64,000 nucleotides of DNA from Sesamum alatum (taxonomy: Eukaryota; Streptophyta; Magnoliopsida; Lamiales; Pedaliaceae): positions 2,480,001 through 2,544,000 of the forward strand of contig JACGWO010000010.1 in assembly GCA_034509735.1 (NCBI GenBank), written 5' to 3'. The position numbers and the translations under genes are program-made. Within the stretch, counting starts at the first letter, position 1. Each line of letters starts with the position of its first letter. Below the pieces are notes generated by a model. That model was not told the origin of the DNA and ran no database searches. It worked only from the letters and a program-made list of their open reading frames with translations. Positions 1 through 12,009 of this stretch are shown here, piece after piece.

Positions 1-540
1 CCTCCTCAAGCAGGTGGTGGAGGAAATAGTTGCCTTCAGGTTGCGTGGTCCTGCAATCCACTTCTTATTCATAGTTTAGCTCTTCCTGGGCGTCCCCAGG
101 CCTCTGTTCGCGGTCCTCATGAGCTAAGGGAGCATCTTGACCTCTACAAGGATGGTGAAGGGTTCATAGGGGCAATAACTGTTCAACGATATAGTAAACC
201 ACAACCCTATTTGCAGCTTGAGTGAAAACGTCTTCCACTAGTTGACGTAACGCCTCAGGAGTTATCTAGATCAGTGGTGGTGGAGGTGGAATGCTAAGGC
301 CTTCGCTATCTCGCTCAACTTGGGCACCCATTCATTCTTCGTGAGGGTTGTGAGCAGCTGGGTCCTCTGGAATGTTACCAGCATGTATATGGTTTTCACC
401 TCCTCCCCCGAGTTATTCATGTCTAGCGTTCCCATTCTTAGCTCGCGATCAGGTATTCATCTTCAATGCTTGGATCAACTTCTCACAGACGAAGCCAAAG
501 TTGATGGGAATAAACAGAGAACTCATGATTAAAGCATGTT
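1..540 (-). mobile_element. LTR-retrotransposon gag relic (Gypsy-like), decayed
   Basis: This stretch is less AT-rich than its surroundings and reads best on the minus strand. There a proline run (about 300 to 270) is followed, after an in-frame stop, by EALRQLVEDVFTQAANRVV at about 255-195, which resembles the N-terminal region of plant Gypsy gag proteins. Further frames are broken by stops, so no protein can be made. Neither LTR nor primer-binding site is visible and the element continues leftward out of the window. The family call is an inference from one short peptide; some other multicopy coding relic is possible. Confidence 0.35.
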
Positions 541-666
541 ATACACTTTACAAGCTAGAAACCTTTAGCTCTTCTATCAAATCTTGTCCTATCAATTGCC
601 TTTTCCAAAAGTCCGATTTACTATGAAATTAAAGAGTTTTTATACTATGATAGCCATAAATGCTTT

Positions 667-691
667 GGGGGGGGGGGGGGGGGGGGGGGGG
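667..691 (+). repeat. Poly-G tract (25 G)
   Basis: An uninterrupted run of about 25 guanines stands in AT-rich DNA. Such homopolymers can fold as G-quadruplexes and are prone to length error, so the exact count is uncertain. The flanking 700-1370 region has no gene that I can see, only AT-rich intergenic sequence. Confidence 0.9.
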
Positions 692-1374
692 TAGGTTCAA
701 AATCAATTTATCCCCTCACCACCCACTAATATGTGGACACCACTTACTATCTAGGGGTATCTAATAGTTACAAAATAATTCAAATCTTATAGTCTTGATC
801 TCTTAGCATTTTTATGATAAAGATTTGACTTCGTTTAGATTATCTTTTAATTGATTTTCTTATCTCCAGCAGTGGAACCAATCCCTTCAATGCAAGTGGC
901 AAGAGCTATATCATTAATATCAAGTGATTTTCATTAGAACTCCGAAGTAAATAATATATTTTCTTGCCATATCAGTCGTATGTGGATTAAGGAGGGTTTG
1001 AAATTGCAAATGCAGACAAATAACGTTAATCAAGTTTAGTATGTATGGCAACCACTAGACAAACATTATTAATTAGTGCGAGTCGACACTCGTCACTGCG
1101 AATTTTGAGGTAGGTTTATAGGTTGTGTCAAGCGTGATCTCCTATATCAGTTGAAGGGACAATTTAATAATATGATCTTCATTTTCTTTTTTTTCTTTCT
1201 TTTCTTTTTTAATAAACATGGACTGAAAAATATTTTTTTTATTGCATTTAATAGTTTTCTATAACATTTAATGTATACATATTATGTGTATAAAGTTTTT
1301 CTTTAATCAAATAGATAACATTATTTTTGTACATGTGGCATCATTAGAAGACATATAACATTTATCCATAGCTA

Positions 1375-1660
1375 ATTATCATGGTTAAAATTAAATAGTT
1401 ATAATAAAAAGTTAATAACCACGGTCAGACAATGGTTGTTGGCCGTGGTTTACGAGTGTGGCTAATGCATTTGTCATGATTAAGAGTCATGGCAAAAACA
1501 TATATCATGGCTCATAATCATGAAAAAATCATTTTCATGGTGGATAAATTAAGTATTTAAATCAATTTTTATTTAACCGTAGTTATTAATAGTTATCTAC
1601 CACGACTTTAGTCCATAACCAATAAAATTATAGACAATAGTAATAATTTTTCTACTGCAT
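1375..1660. mobile_element. MITE copy, CATGGTTAAA / CCACGG family
   Basis: An imperfect palindrome has repeated CATGGTTAA-like and CCACGG/CCGTGG words; its right part mirrors its left part. The same family recurs at 32424-32729 (where CACTA-type ends and a 3 bp TSD are clear), 35574-35715, 49345-49646, 53722-53995 and 56890-57177. The ends of this copy are eroded. Confidence 0.6.
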
Positions 1661-1801
1661 GTATGTATCAAAACTGTAGAAGAATTAACCTCATGTGTGA
1701 GAAGAATGTTTACGCAATGTACTGAAGAGGATGTGAGATCGAGTAATCATGGAATGTAACCCTTCTTGTTCCAAATTTATTGGAGGTGGCCAATACTTGA
1801 A

Positions 1802-1837
<36 letters not shown>

Positions 1838-1904
1838 GTATAATTACTCCGTCCTCTTCTAATATTTAATATAATTACATATAAAAAAATTTTAATCTAG
1901 AAAA

Positions 1905-2260
1905 TTACATGTAATACCTCTAAATTTATTTTCCTCTACTTCTAAATTTATTTTCGTCTAATATAGATGACTTCATTAATCAAAATTCATCGAATTTGTA
2001 GATATTAAAAAAATTAAATAAAAATTGATATTCACCTCCAATTGACTTAGTACTGACTTATTTCAGGTCAATTTTTTTTTTTTCTGATCAAACTATCTTA
2101 TAAGGGTGAAGATATATCTCTTCACATGCATTAGCGTGTGAATATGTATAAAGCTAGTTTGGTCAGAAAAAAAAAAAATTGTTTGACCTACAGTAAATCA
2201 GTAATAAGTCAAATATTGCATTAATATTACCTTATTTTATATAAATTAAATCTCACATCA
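1905..2260. mobile_element. Palindromic MITE-like element, degraded
   Basis: An inverted arrangement of GGTCAATTTTTTTT / AAAAATTGTTTGACC flanks an inner hairpin around CACATGCATTAGCGTG. The same design recurs at 21540-22072 and 30268-31088, which have clear outer arms. The outer ends are lost here. No coding content is visible. Confidence 0.5.
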
Positions 2261-2569
2261 GAAAAAAAATAAGAATAATAAATTTAAATAGGTAAAAGAA
2301 TATTTTATGATATGAAAAATGAAACAAGGTTAATCAATTATAGGAGTATACATTTTTTTTTAATATAGATTATAGGAGTATACATACATAAATGTGAGGG
2401 AATGTAGAGTTGGATCAAGCGGATAGAAGTGGAACTACGTGGACGGAGCTTTTTTCTTGCAGAAATTTGTTGAAATTAGAAACTTTGGTGGTGGGCTGGG
2501 GTGGGTAGGGGCACATCCATTTGGGAAATTTAAATAAATAATAATAAATAAATATATATATATATATAT

Positions 2570-4441
2570 ATATTTAACGAAATGGGGTAGAAATACCCCA
2601 TTTAGTTATTTAGGCGAAATTGGGATGTGATATTTAGCCGGGGTCGTTGACCCCGGCTTCTGTGCCAAGTCAGAAGCCGGTATATCAAATACCGGCTTCT
2701 GACTGTATGGGATACAAGGATGTGCAAGAACCACTCCCTATGTTTGGTTTCATTTTTAAAATGTTTTGTTTTGTTTTGTGAAGGTGGAGAGAGAAAATAA
2801 GATAAATAAGTAAGTGTTAGAAATAGGGTGTATGTTTGGGTTTTTTTTGCCGTTAATTTTAAATAGTGTAAAAAAATATATTGTATGTATTGTGTTGTAT
2901 ATTGGGAGACAAAAAACACTGTTTATTATCAAATCATATCTATTTTATATATTTTTATATATGTATATAGTAATATATATATTTTTTGTATGTATTGTGT
3001 TGTATATTGGGAGAAAAAAAATACTGTTCATTGTCAAATTATGTGCCCTACATAGGGAGAAAATGAAACCAAACATAGGGGCTAGTTCTTGCACACCCAA
3101 ATAGGTTTTATTTATTTTTAATTATAATTTATTTTTTATTTTTATTATTAATATTGTTTTCAATAAATATAATGTAATACATAGTTAAAATAATTTTAAA
3201 TTGTAGTATTTCTGTAATTTTTTATTTAATTTTATAATTATTAATATATCAGTGGCTTTATTATGTGATTTTATTGAGGTAATAACATCAATCATTTTTT
3301 TAGATAATAACGCGGTTTTAATAGTACAATCATATTTTGGACAACTATTTTTAAAAAAATATTATCGTTACTTCGAGTAAAATCAAGCAATATGATTAGG
3401 GTGGATTACAATGATCTCTTCTGAGGTTTGACATAATTATGAATATCCCTTCTTTTTAAAAAAAAATTTACAAATACCCCCTGAGCTTTGTAATTTTTAA
3501 CCAAATGCCTGAAATTGTCCGTTTTGCTCTTTATTTTTTAACGTAAGAAACCTCTCACTGCGTATTTTAATAAAAATAAAAATTAACTTGACCAAAATAG
3601 CATCATTTGGAATTTTTTAGAAAAATAGGCAAAGCCGGTATCTCAAATACCGACTTCAAACAAATTGACATTAACTACACAACTTTACTTGAATTAATGA
3701 CACCAACTATTTTTTTTTAAAATATTATTGGAATGTATTTTGAATTTAAAAAATTTAATTTTATTTTTTATTAAAATACGCAGTGAGAGGTTTCTTACGT
3801 TAAAAAATAAAGGACAAAATGGACAATTTCAGGCCTTTGGTTAAAAATCACAAAGCTCACGGGGTGTTTGTAAATTTTTTTTTTTTTTTTTTAAAAAAAA
3901 AAGAGGTATTCATAATTATGCCAAACCTTATGAGAGATTATTGTAATTCACCATAATCATATTGTTTGATTTTACTTGAAGTAACGACCATATTTTTTTT
4001 TAAAATAGTTGTCCGAAATATGATTGTACTATTAAAACCGCGTTATTATTTTTAAAAAAAATAATTAATGTTATTACCTCAATAAAATCACACAATAAAA
4101 CCACTGGTATATTCACAATTATAAAATTAAATAAAAAATTACAGAAATACTACAAATTAAAATTATTTTAACTATATACTATATTATATTTATTAAAAAT
4201 AATATTAATAATAATAAATTAAAAATAAATAAAACCTATTGGGTGTGCAAGAACCGTGTGGTTCCCCATACAGTCAGAAGCCGGTATTTAATATACCGGC
4301 TTCTGACTTGGCACGGAAGTTGGGATCTTTGACTCCGGCTTCTGTGCCTTTTTAAAATTTTAAGGCTGAAATCGAGATTTCATATTTCGGTTTCGCCTAA
4401 ATAATTAAATGGGGTATTTCTACCCCATTTCGTTAAATATT
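2570..4441. mobile_element. 1.9 kb foldback (long inverted repeat) element
   Basis: The ends are mirror images: TATTTAACGAAATGGGGTAG at the left reappears reverse-complemented at 4410-4440. The interior 3100-3640 is again the inverse of 3700-4240, so nearly the whole element can fold on itself. Three palindromes of the form GAAGCCGGTAT...ATACCGGCTTC lie at about 2680-2702, 3634-3660 (imperfect) and 4270-4303, and a GCCGGGGTC/GACCCCGGC hairpin at about 2638-2658. There is no transposase. A MITE (2744-3081) sits in the left arm. The superfamily is undetermined and no TSD was resolved because the left flank is (TA)n. Confidence 0.75.
2744..3081. mobile_element. MITE with CCTATGTTTGGTTTCATTTT inverted ends (copy 1)
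   Basis: The terminal inverted repeats are CTATGTTTGGTTTCATTTT at the left and its complement at 3062-3080. The AT-rich interior holds two copies of TGTATTGTGTTGTATATTGGGAG. It lies inside the left arm of the foldback element. Related copies are at 4629-5122 and 14640-15700. Confidence 0.75.
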
Positions 4442-4628
4442 TTTTTATGTATTATTTATGTAAATTTTCCTATCCATTTTGTGTTGCTAGATTTTTGTTC
4501 ACTAATTTTATTTTATTTTTATTTATTATTATTATTATTATTATTAGTGGTCAAGCTTGCTAGGTAGTCGAAATTTCATTGTTTATGACTTTATGTAAGT
4601 GTATGTGATCATTGCGCGGAAATTACCC

Positions 4629-5122
4629 TTATGTTTGGTTTCATTTTCTCTCTGTCTCCAAGATATAGAGAAAATAAAATCAAACATAACATAACTTAAA
4701 ATATTTTTACAGGGTGTTTTGAATAATTTTGGCTCATTCTCTCATATATATGTACATCCATATATAAATAAATAAATATTATTATATACATATATACATT
4801 TATAAAAATATATAAAATAGACATGATTTGACAATGAACATAATTTTTGTCTCCCAATATACAACACAATACATACAAAAATAAATAAATATTACTATAT
4901 ACATATATAAAAATATATAAACGAGATATTATTAACAATGAACAGTATTTTTGTCTCGTGATATATAACACAATAATATATTTTTTCACTATTTAAAATG
5001 AACTCCAAAAACAAATTCAAACATACACCCTATATCTTACACACACTTACTTATCTTTATTTTTCTCTCTCTATCTCCACAAAATAAGACAAAACATTCC
5101 AAAAATAAAATCAAACATAATG
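4629..5122. mobile_element. MITE with TATGTTTGGTTTCATTTTCTC ends (copy 2)
   Basis: The left end TTATGTTTGGTTTCATTTTC is mirrored by AAAATAAAATCAAACATAAT at the right. The interior again has the CAATATACAACACAATACAT motif, here in reverse orientation to copy 1. The copy is non-coding. Confidence 0.7.
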
Positions 5123-5136
5123 TACATTTTTTCATC

Positions 5137-5480
5137 CCGTGATTTAGGATCTTTTTATTTTGATCTCATTGATTATGAGATTATTACTTTTGGTTCTGGA
5201 ACTTCTAAAAAAGTAGCATATTCGATCCCAGGGCATACTTTCATTAGATACTTTAAGTAAGCACGTGATCATTAGAACATTTACACTTTTGGTCTCATAT
5301 ATTACAAAATTCTCACTTTTGGGGCCATAATTTTTAAAAAATAATATTTTTGGTCCTATGTACTTGATGACCACGTGGCCGTTTCCGTTAAATATATGAT
5401 GGAAAAATATCATGAGACTAAAAATGCTATTTTTTAAAAGTTACAGATCAAAAGTGAGAATATCGTAATTAGTGTGACCA
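5137..5480. mobile_element. Palindromic TTTTGGTC-type MITE (MULE-like), degraded
   Basis: Arms built of 'acttttggtc' and its complement 'gaccaaaagt' flank a centre with CACGTGG. It belongs by word content to the Mutator-like palindromic family described for 9865-10392 and others, but its ends and TSD are not clear. Confidence 0.5.
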
Positions 5481-5643
5481 AAAGTGGAAAGATCATAATT
5501 TACAATGGATTGCATGTATATGTGTGGGTGTGACGTTAAGATATGACACAAATGTGCGATTGAAAACTTTACCCAAAGAAAGGAGAGAGCGAAAGTAATT
5601 GGAGCAAATGATATGTTGTGATTTTCGTTCTCTTTAATTATTA

Positions 5644-5907
5644 GGATAAATTATATTAACGTCACTTGAGGTTAGGTTCAATTATATAAACACTTCCTAT
5701 TTTTTACATAATTATAGTTACACCTCTTGAAGCTGAGGGGTGTTAGTGTAATATTTTTCATGGGGTACTAGTGTAAGTTTTGTCTTTGAATAGGAGTGTA
5801 GTTGTAATACTATTATAATCTCAGGGGGTGTAGCTATAATTTTATAAAAAATAGAGGGTGTTTGTGTATTTTTGTCTAACATTAAGGGGTGTCACTATAA
5901 TTTATCT
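5644..5907. mobile_element. MULE-type MITE with 9 bp TSD TAATTATTA
   Basis: A 264 bp palindromic element starts GGATAAATTATA and ends TATAATTTATC. It is flanked by perfect 9 bp direct repeats TAATTATTA (5635-5643 and 5908-5916). A 9 bp TSD is the hallmark of Mutator-like transposition. It is non-coding. Confidence 0.8.
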
Positions 5908-6196
5908 TAATTATTATTACTAATACTAATACTAATCCTATCATTATTATTATTATTATTAGGTGGACAACGTACGATACCCATGACGACTAGTGCTTGA
6001 CGTCACGTTGGCGATGCAAAGTCCAAATCATTTTTTTTAAAAAAAAAAAAAAAGATTATGGAGCATTTTTATCACTTTATCTCAATGGGAAAGCATCGCT
6101 TTTACATAGTTATTACAATTAAGCATGAAAGACAATTGTATTATGTGGTCAAAACTATTTTTCAAATGTATAATTTTGTTCTATAATTTTTATTTT

Positions 6197-6722
6197 GGAT
6201 TAAATGCAAACACCCTTAATGTATTGGGTCATTTGCACTTTGCCCCCTATTTTTTTTTCCTTATAACTTTTCATTTTGTTATAATATGCACTTTTTACGG
6301 AAAAATAGTAATGGAATATTCGAAATAGGAAGAAAGTTTTATTTTTCAAGTAAAATTAGGGTTGTACGAATAGGTGGGATATGTGTATTTTTGTCGGTGC
6401 CACCACCAGATAAGTGTGTGCAAATTATGTATATTTGTGTCGGTGCCAATATTACATTTTGGTTTATAATATGAAGTTGTTTATCTGCAGATCATGCATT
6501 GAACTTTCTGGAATTTTTCTCCCATTACAATTTTACCCAACCTAAAATCACCCTTAGGCACGTGAACACATGCGTACGAAATATTCAATTATTATTTTCC
6601 AAAAAATGTGTAAAGTTCAATAAAATAAACGGTTGGGGGTTGGAAGGGGGGAATGTAAATAAAAATAATTTGGGAACAAAGTGCAAATGACCCCATACAT
6701 TGAGGGCGTCTACATTTAACCC
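6197..6722. mobile_element. MULE-type MITE, GGRTTAAATG ends
   Basis: Inverted arms of about 45 bp (GGATTAAATGCAAAC... against the complement ending GTCTACATTTAACCC, both including GGGTCATTTGCAC) enclose about 430 bp of non-coding DNA. The flanks TTTTATTTT and TTATACTTT match at 7 of 9 positions, a plausible decayed 9 bp TSD. Confidence 0.7.
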
Positions 6723-6926
6723 TTATACTTTCTTAAATTTTGAAATTGCGAGTACCTAATGAAGAGAACATAGGGAAGGATTCATGGCGAGAAAGGGAGA
6801 ATAGCAGCGGAAAAATGTATTCAGCTCACGTTGAAGAAGACGAAGTACAGTGAACTCATTTAAAAGAGCTTAATCGGTCAATAACTTCTCTAAACTACTA
6901 TTAACCACTTAACTGTTCTGACCTAC

Positions 6927-7515
6927 GATGCATGGATACGGACACGGACACGATACGACACGGACACCACGACATGAAAAATTTCAAAAAATTAAGAGAC
7001 AACACGGCACTGACACAACTAAATATAATATTATATATATATTCTAAATTTCTCATAAAATTAAAATGTGAAATATATCAAGATAAAATATTAAATAAGC
7101 ATGTCTTATGTCTAAATTTTTAACCAAAATACATTATTCAAAAAATATACATAATTAGTTTATTTTAAAAAGTACGCAATGAATAAAAAATAGTCAACCA
7201 AATTAGTTAAATTATAATGACCGTCTCTCGATTTTTTAGTAATTTCATCCCAAAATTTTTAGTTTGAGAGAAGTGAATACTTTTTTTCTTTTTTATTTTG
7301 TCTAAACTCTTTTTTAAAAAAAAAGTTAGTACAAAACTTTTTAAAATTATAAAAAAAATTATAGACGTGTCCAAAACGTATCGGACACTCCTTCAAAACA
7401 TGTCGGACACGCTTGTGTCCCTTTTTTTCTTTTTTAATTTTTGGACACGCCTATACCGTGTCCGACACGTGTCCAAGTTGTGTTCGAGCCGTATCCGTGT
7501 TCGACACTGCATCGA
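6927..7515. mobile_element. TIR element with GGATACGGACACG / CGTGTCCG ends
   Basis: The left end GATGCATGGATACGGACACG, with further GACACGG words, is mirrored by CGTGTCCGACACG, CCGTATCCGTG and CACTGCATCG at the right. The interior is AT-rich with no recognisable protein; short frames here are chance. The superfamily was not assigned. Confidence 0.65.
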
Positions 7516-7785
7516 GTAAATTTTTTGTAGTGTAGTAGGTTCTAACTAACCACTAAAATGAAAAACGTGCTTGACTTATAAAGTCGTACGAACGCCCAAC
7601 TCACAGTAAGAAAACTCAAATTACACCTTTTAATAGAAAACGCCTATTACATAAAAGCGGCAAAACTGAGAACACGTTTTCTTGCTGGAATGTAACTCTG
7701 CCTGGGCTGACTACATTTTCAACCCATGTCCGCATGCTGGAGATGTCTCAAGTCTTCATTATTTTTTTGTGGTGGCAATTACATA

Positions 7786-8040
7786 CACTACAAAAAGAAA
7801 AAATACTTATAGTAACGGATTTTTGTAACGAATTTTATAAATCATCCATTGCAAAACAAATTTGGCACGACATTTTGTAACGGAAAATTTTTCGTTGTTA
7901 TAGGTACCATTTCTATATAGCAATAATTTTTTTGTCCATTCCAAAATATTGCCACGATTTTTTTACCCGTGGCAAATTATATAATTACATTAATATCTGA
8001 ATAAGTTGGCAATACATCGATTAGCTTAATACATTAATAT
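7786..8040. mobile_element. CACTA-ended MITE fragment
   Basis: It begins with CACTACAAAAAGAAAAAATA, the terminal motif shared by other MITEs here, and has the 'gtaacgga' and 'tgccacg' words typical of such elements. A matching right terminus was not found, so the copy is probably truncated. Confidence 0.45.
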
Positions 8041-8044
8041 ATTA

Positions 8045-8728
8045 GGGGGGGCGTTTACTTTGTTGTATGAGTTATTTGGGTGAATAAGATAAATTGTTAT
8101 GAATAATTAAAAAACTCGATATTAATTGTAGGTAGTTTACTTGTTCTGATTATGTAGTTGGGGTTTAACCCAATCCCATGTTTACTTTATTTAATTAAAT
8201 ACATGATAAGGGACATTTAACCTATTTACCCTCCATTATAATTAAATAATAAATCTTAAAAAAAAGGGATGTTCAGGACATTTGATGACGTGATAAGAGA
8301 AGGCTAGGGATGGCTGAGGGGGGAAAAAGAAGGTGGCGGGGGCGGAGGAGGAAGAAGGAAAGGGGCGGCAGAAGGGGAGGCAGCAGAAGAAGACAAGGGC
8401 CGATGGAGGAGGAAGAAGGAAGGGGGAGCAGTAGAAAGGGGGGGGGGGCGAAGGAGGAAAAAGTAATGAGGGGTGAGGGAAAGAAGAAAGGACGGAGGGG
8501 AGGGAGAAGGCAGGGGGCGCGGGGGTGGGGGGCCGACGGCAGGGGAGGATGAAAGAACGGGAGAAATCAGAAGACAAGGGGGTAATTATACCTTTTATTG
8601 GACCTATTAGGTTGAATAACTCAATCCTACCACATTTGGTGGGTTAAGTTTTGGAGGCTCAACAGTAAAATTGCTCGAACTTAGCCTATTATTCTAGTCC
8701 CCATTACTCAAAGTAAACTCCCTATTAG
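8045..8728. mobile_element. TIR element GGGGGCGTTTACTTTG with purine-rich core
   Basis: The left end GCGTTTACTTTGTTGTATGA is mirrored at the right by ACTCAAAGTAAACTCCC; 'ttgaataactcaatcc' mirrors the next inner word. The end sequence resembles PIF/Harbinger-type MITEs, though the short TSD is ambiguous. The centre (8300-8560) is an extreme G+A tract. The long open frames there on both strands are low-complexity artefacts. Confidence 0.65.
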
Positions 8729-9356
8729 TTTAGACTTTTTTTTTTTTTTTTTTTATTCAGGTTAATCAATCCAAATAAATCGAGCATAGAAATCATAAAA
8801 TAAATTATAATAAATTTATATAAAATAAGATAAATATCCACACGTATAATGGAAGCCGAACTTATTAACTACTTGAATTGTTGGAAGCGCAGCCTTCCCA
8901 CACTATTTAATAGAGAGAAAGTAACAATTTCCTTCCACATTAATTGCCGAGGTTTTGGGACCAATGTATTTGGACCGCAGCTTTGCCTTTCCTCTTACTA
9001 TTGGATTCCACTTTGACAACTTCAAATTTCAAACCATGTTTTTTTCCTAACATTATGTGCTACCGTCGGGAAATAATATTTTTTATCCCATAATTTAGTT
9101 TATTTTCATTTTTGATATAATTTATTATGAGATTAGTATTTTTTATCTTATAATTTACAAAAATTATATATTTTATTTACCTTATTCGGATTGAATTTTT
9201 GTTTTAAATGTTGTCACAGTTTTTATATAATTTATCTGATATATTCATGTCGCGTACATGTATAAATTTTTTTTCTGAAATAAACAAATAACGTGAATGT
9301 ATATATTAAATAAAATAAAAGATGCAACATAATTTGGAATCAGAATATCAAAACCT

Positions 9357-9628
9357 GGGCCTTTTTTTTTTTTTTTTTTTAACTGGAAGTGATGAATTTT
9401 TTTAATCGAAAGTAAAGTGATTACATTCAGTCATGTCGACTATCAATATTGAACAGAGATAATTACAAACAATCAAATTAATAATATCACATAAACTAAC
9501 ACCTAGCTATTATAACAACAAATCATACCTACTATACAGTAGAAATAATAACCCACGCGGGGGTTCGAACCCATGAACTCTAGGAACATGGGGCCTCAAT
9601 TTCGCCAAATAAGCTAGGCCTCCTCGGT
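9357..9628 (-). mobile_element. tRNA-derived SINE, reverse orientation, TSD AAAACCTG
   Basis: A T-run (9361-9380) is the reversed poly-A tail. The head at 9630-9540 reads on the minus strand GAGGCCTAGCTTATTTGGCG (A-box region) then GGGTTCGAACCC (B box), so it derives from a Pol III-type tRNA promoter. AAAACCTG repeats at 9349-9356 and 9629-9636. The same family occurs at 22071-22290, 34812-35160, 43759-43982 and 47376-47540. Confidence 0.8.
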
Positions 9629-9864
9629 AAAACCTGACCTGTTATTAGGTTATAATTTACGAACTTGAATACAAATATTTTGAAGTAAATTTAATTTCGT
9701 CTGATTAATTATTTCATGAAATGGAAATGGATTTTATATTTTGTTTACCCTATTCGGATTGAATTTTTATTCCAAATGCTAACACAGTCTCTGTATACAT
9801 TATCTGATATATACATGTCAGGTACGTGCATATTTTTTTTCCTAAAATAACTAAATAACATAAA

Positions 9865-10392
9865 GGTTTAAATATATTTTTAATTTTGTAATTTTAGCAT
9901 TTTTATCATTTATCTTTTTAGGATTGCAAAAGAATCATGTAACTTTTTGACATTTTGCAATTTTGGTCCTTTCGTGTTGAATTTTGAAAAAAATGCCGAA
10001 ATTAATCATGTGCGCCTCACGAAGTTCATTTAAATTGGGGCTTTTATTCTAATCGGTTCACTTTTGGCAACATGAACGAAAAATTAGAAAAAAGAAATGA
10101 CGTGCCACATTATTTACTTTGGCTACTTTTGCAAAATCTGGCACTGGAAGGATTAAGATTGCAAAATGTTAAAGAGTTACAGGGCTCTTTTGCAACCTTT
10201 AAAAAAATAAAGAATAAAAATATGAAAATCACAAGGGGCACATGATTTATTCCGACAACTTTTGCAAAATTCGACATCGAAAGGATCAAATCGCGAAATA
10301 TCAAAAGGTACAAAACTATTTTACAACCCTAAAAAAATAAAGAACAAAAATGCCAAAACGTCATAATTACAGAACCAAAAATATATTTAAGC
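9865..10392. mobile_element. MULE-type MITE with 10 bp TSD ATAACATAAA
   Basis: The ends are GGTTTAAATATATTTTT and CAAAAATATATTTAAGC. The arms contain TTTTTAGGATTGCAAAAGA and its complement, and 'ggtccttt'. Perfect 10 bp repeats ATAACATAAA lie at 9855-9864 and 10393-10402. The element is closely related to 14897-15434 and non-coding. Confidence 0.85.
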
Positions 10393-10734
10393 ATAACATA
10401 AATGAATATATTAAGTAGAATAAACAAGATGCAACATAATTTGGATCAGAATATCGAAAGCTGACGTGTTATTTGGTTATAAATGAATAAATTGAATACA
10501 AATATTTTGAAGTAAATTTGATTTCGTACGTCCAATTAATTATTATGTTCATGAAACAAAAATGACTACAAGAAAACAGAACATACTGCTGACTTAAGTC
10601 CTGTCGCCTTTCCTACAAACCTAAATACACGGCCGAGGAACCCTCGTCGTGGTTGTTTGAGCTGCATATGAAATTACGTACTTGATTCAGTAAAAGTAGA
10701 AGGCCCTTTAAAAAAATTGCCCCCCTGGAAAGAA

Positions 10735-11223
10735 GGCAAAATTGCAGACGGACGTAGTCTCGTAGATTAGACCCATTTTAAATTTAATTTCATGCTTTTT
10801 AAAATTTTAATATTAGTTACATGTTTCGTTAAAATAGAAAAATAGTCCCACAGCATTGCAGAATACACCCTCCCAGTAACGACGTTAATTGAGTTTCTGC
10901 AGTTTAAACTTACGTGCACTAATCTAAAAAAAAAACGTTAAGTCATTTTTCACCCTCATCTCTTTTTCTCTTTCTTCTCCAAAAAACTCTTGCAATCCTC
11001 CCATAACTTCTCCATTTTTTTGGCCTCATTTCTCTTGCAAATTTCCCCCATTCACAAGCACCGTTAATTATTTAACGTCGTTATTGTGAGGGTGTATTCT
11101 GCAATGTTTTAGGATTATTTTTGTCATTTTTAACGAAATATGGGACTAATATTAAAATTTTGAAAAGTATAAGGTCAAACTTAAATTGGGCCTAGTTTAT
11201 GAGATTAAATTTGCAATTTTGCC
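10735..11223. mobile_element. MULE-type MITE with 9 bp TSD TGGAAAGAA
   Basis: The left end GGCAAAATTGCAGACGG is mirrored by AAATTTGCAATTTTGCC. Inner arms share ACCCATTTTAAATTTAA-like and 'aaaattttaatattag' words. TGGAAAGAA is present at 10726-10734 and 11225-11233. The centre holds pyrimidine-rich sequence with no gene. Confidence 0.8.
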
Positions 11224-11399
11224 GTGGAAAGAACATAATAAATATTAACCAAGTATATGCTGCAATCTCTGTATGTAAGAAAATAGCCCACGTACTACTA
11301 GTAGGTACTAGGTATAGATATTTGGTGAAAATCGTTTTTATTATTGTCAATACAATGATTTTAACCTTTAATTACAAATAAATAGGAACCAATAATATT

Positions 11400-11515
11400 T
11401 TGCCTGAGTGGTCAGGGTGAGGTTCCACAACCAAAAATTTTGTGAGTTCAAGACTTACTGATATAGGTATTTCGTCTATTTTTAATATTAGTATAAATAT
11501 TTTTTTTTTGTTTAC
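11400..11515 (+). mobile_element. Possible tRNA-like SINE head
   Basis: TGCCTGAGTGGTCAGGGTGA resembles an A-box region, and TGTGAGTTCAAGACTTAC a B box, spaced as in a tRNA. No poly-A tail or TSD was confirmed. From 11515 to 12000 I see only AT-rich sequence. Confidence 0.35.
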
Positions 11516-12009
11516 TTTGAATTTGTTGATTGATTTAAAAATATTAATGTAGAATAATAGTATATTGGTTGCTTTATAAATAATGATGTATTTAAGAAAA
11601 AATTAAGAATATAGGGAGTGATTGCGCCCATGCTAATAGGAATTTGCCCCAGAATTCCATCTCAATACATATTGTTTTCTAGAAGTATTATTTGTTTGAA
11701 TTTAAGGAAAAAAATCTTAAAATATTTGCTGAATTACAATACTCACTTGTCTTAAATTATGATTATTTTTTTTTTTAAAAAAAAGTGATACCAATTAATA
11801 TCACGACCCTTTAATCTCTTAATCACAAATACCTGTAACACATCACATAATTAACTAAAATTACATTCTCATATTATATCCAGACACATTCTCTGAGATA
11901 CACAACGTTCATTCGTCCAAACTTATTTTTGTCTCACTTTTGTCTGAAAGATTACAGTACGTAGTCCAATGAATTCGTGGGCATGGGGGCGTGACTAATT
12001 TTGGCGAAA

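Larger units (their letters stand above)
9160..10560. repeat. Tandem duplication of a 350 bp host segment, each copy interrupted
   Basis: Copy 1 (about 9160-9356 plus 9629-9730) and copy 2 (about 9735-9864 plus 10393-10560) share long words such as TATTCGGATTGAATTTTT, GATGCAACATAATTTGGA and ATACAAATATTTTGAAGTAA. Copy 1 carries a SINE and copy 2 a MULE-type MITE. Each copy preserves the other's empty site. Confidence 0.8.

Noticed and set aside
8242..8577. Open frames of 80-111 codons on both strands
   Set aside because: They come from a G+A homopurine tract inside a TIR element; the products are pure low complexity (RGGRR or PPPPSF runs).
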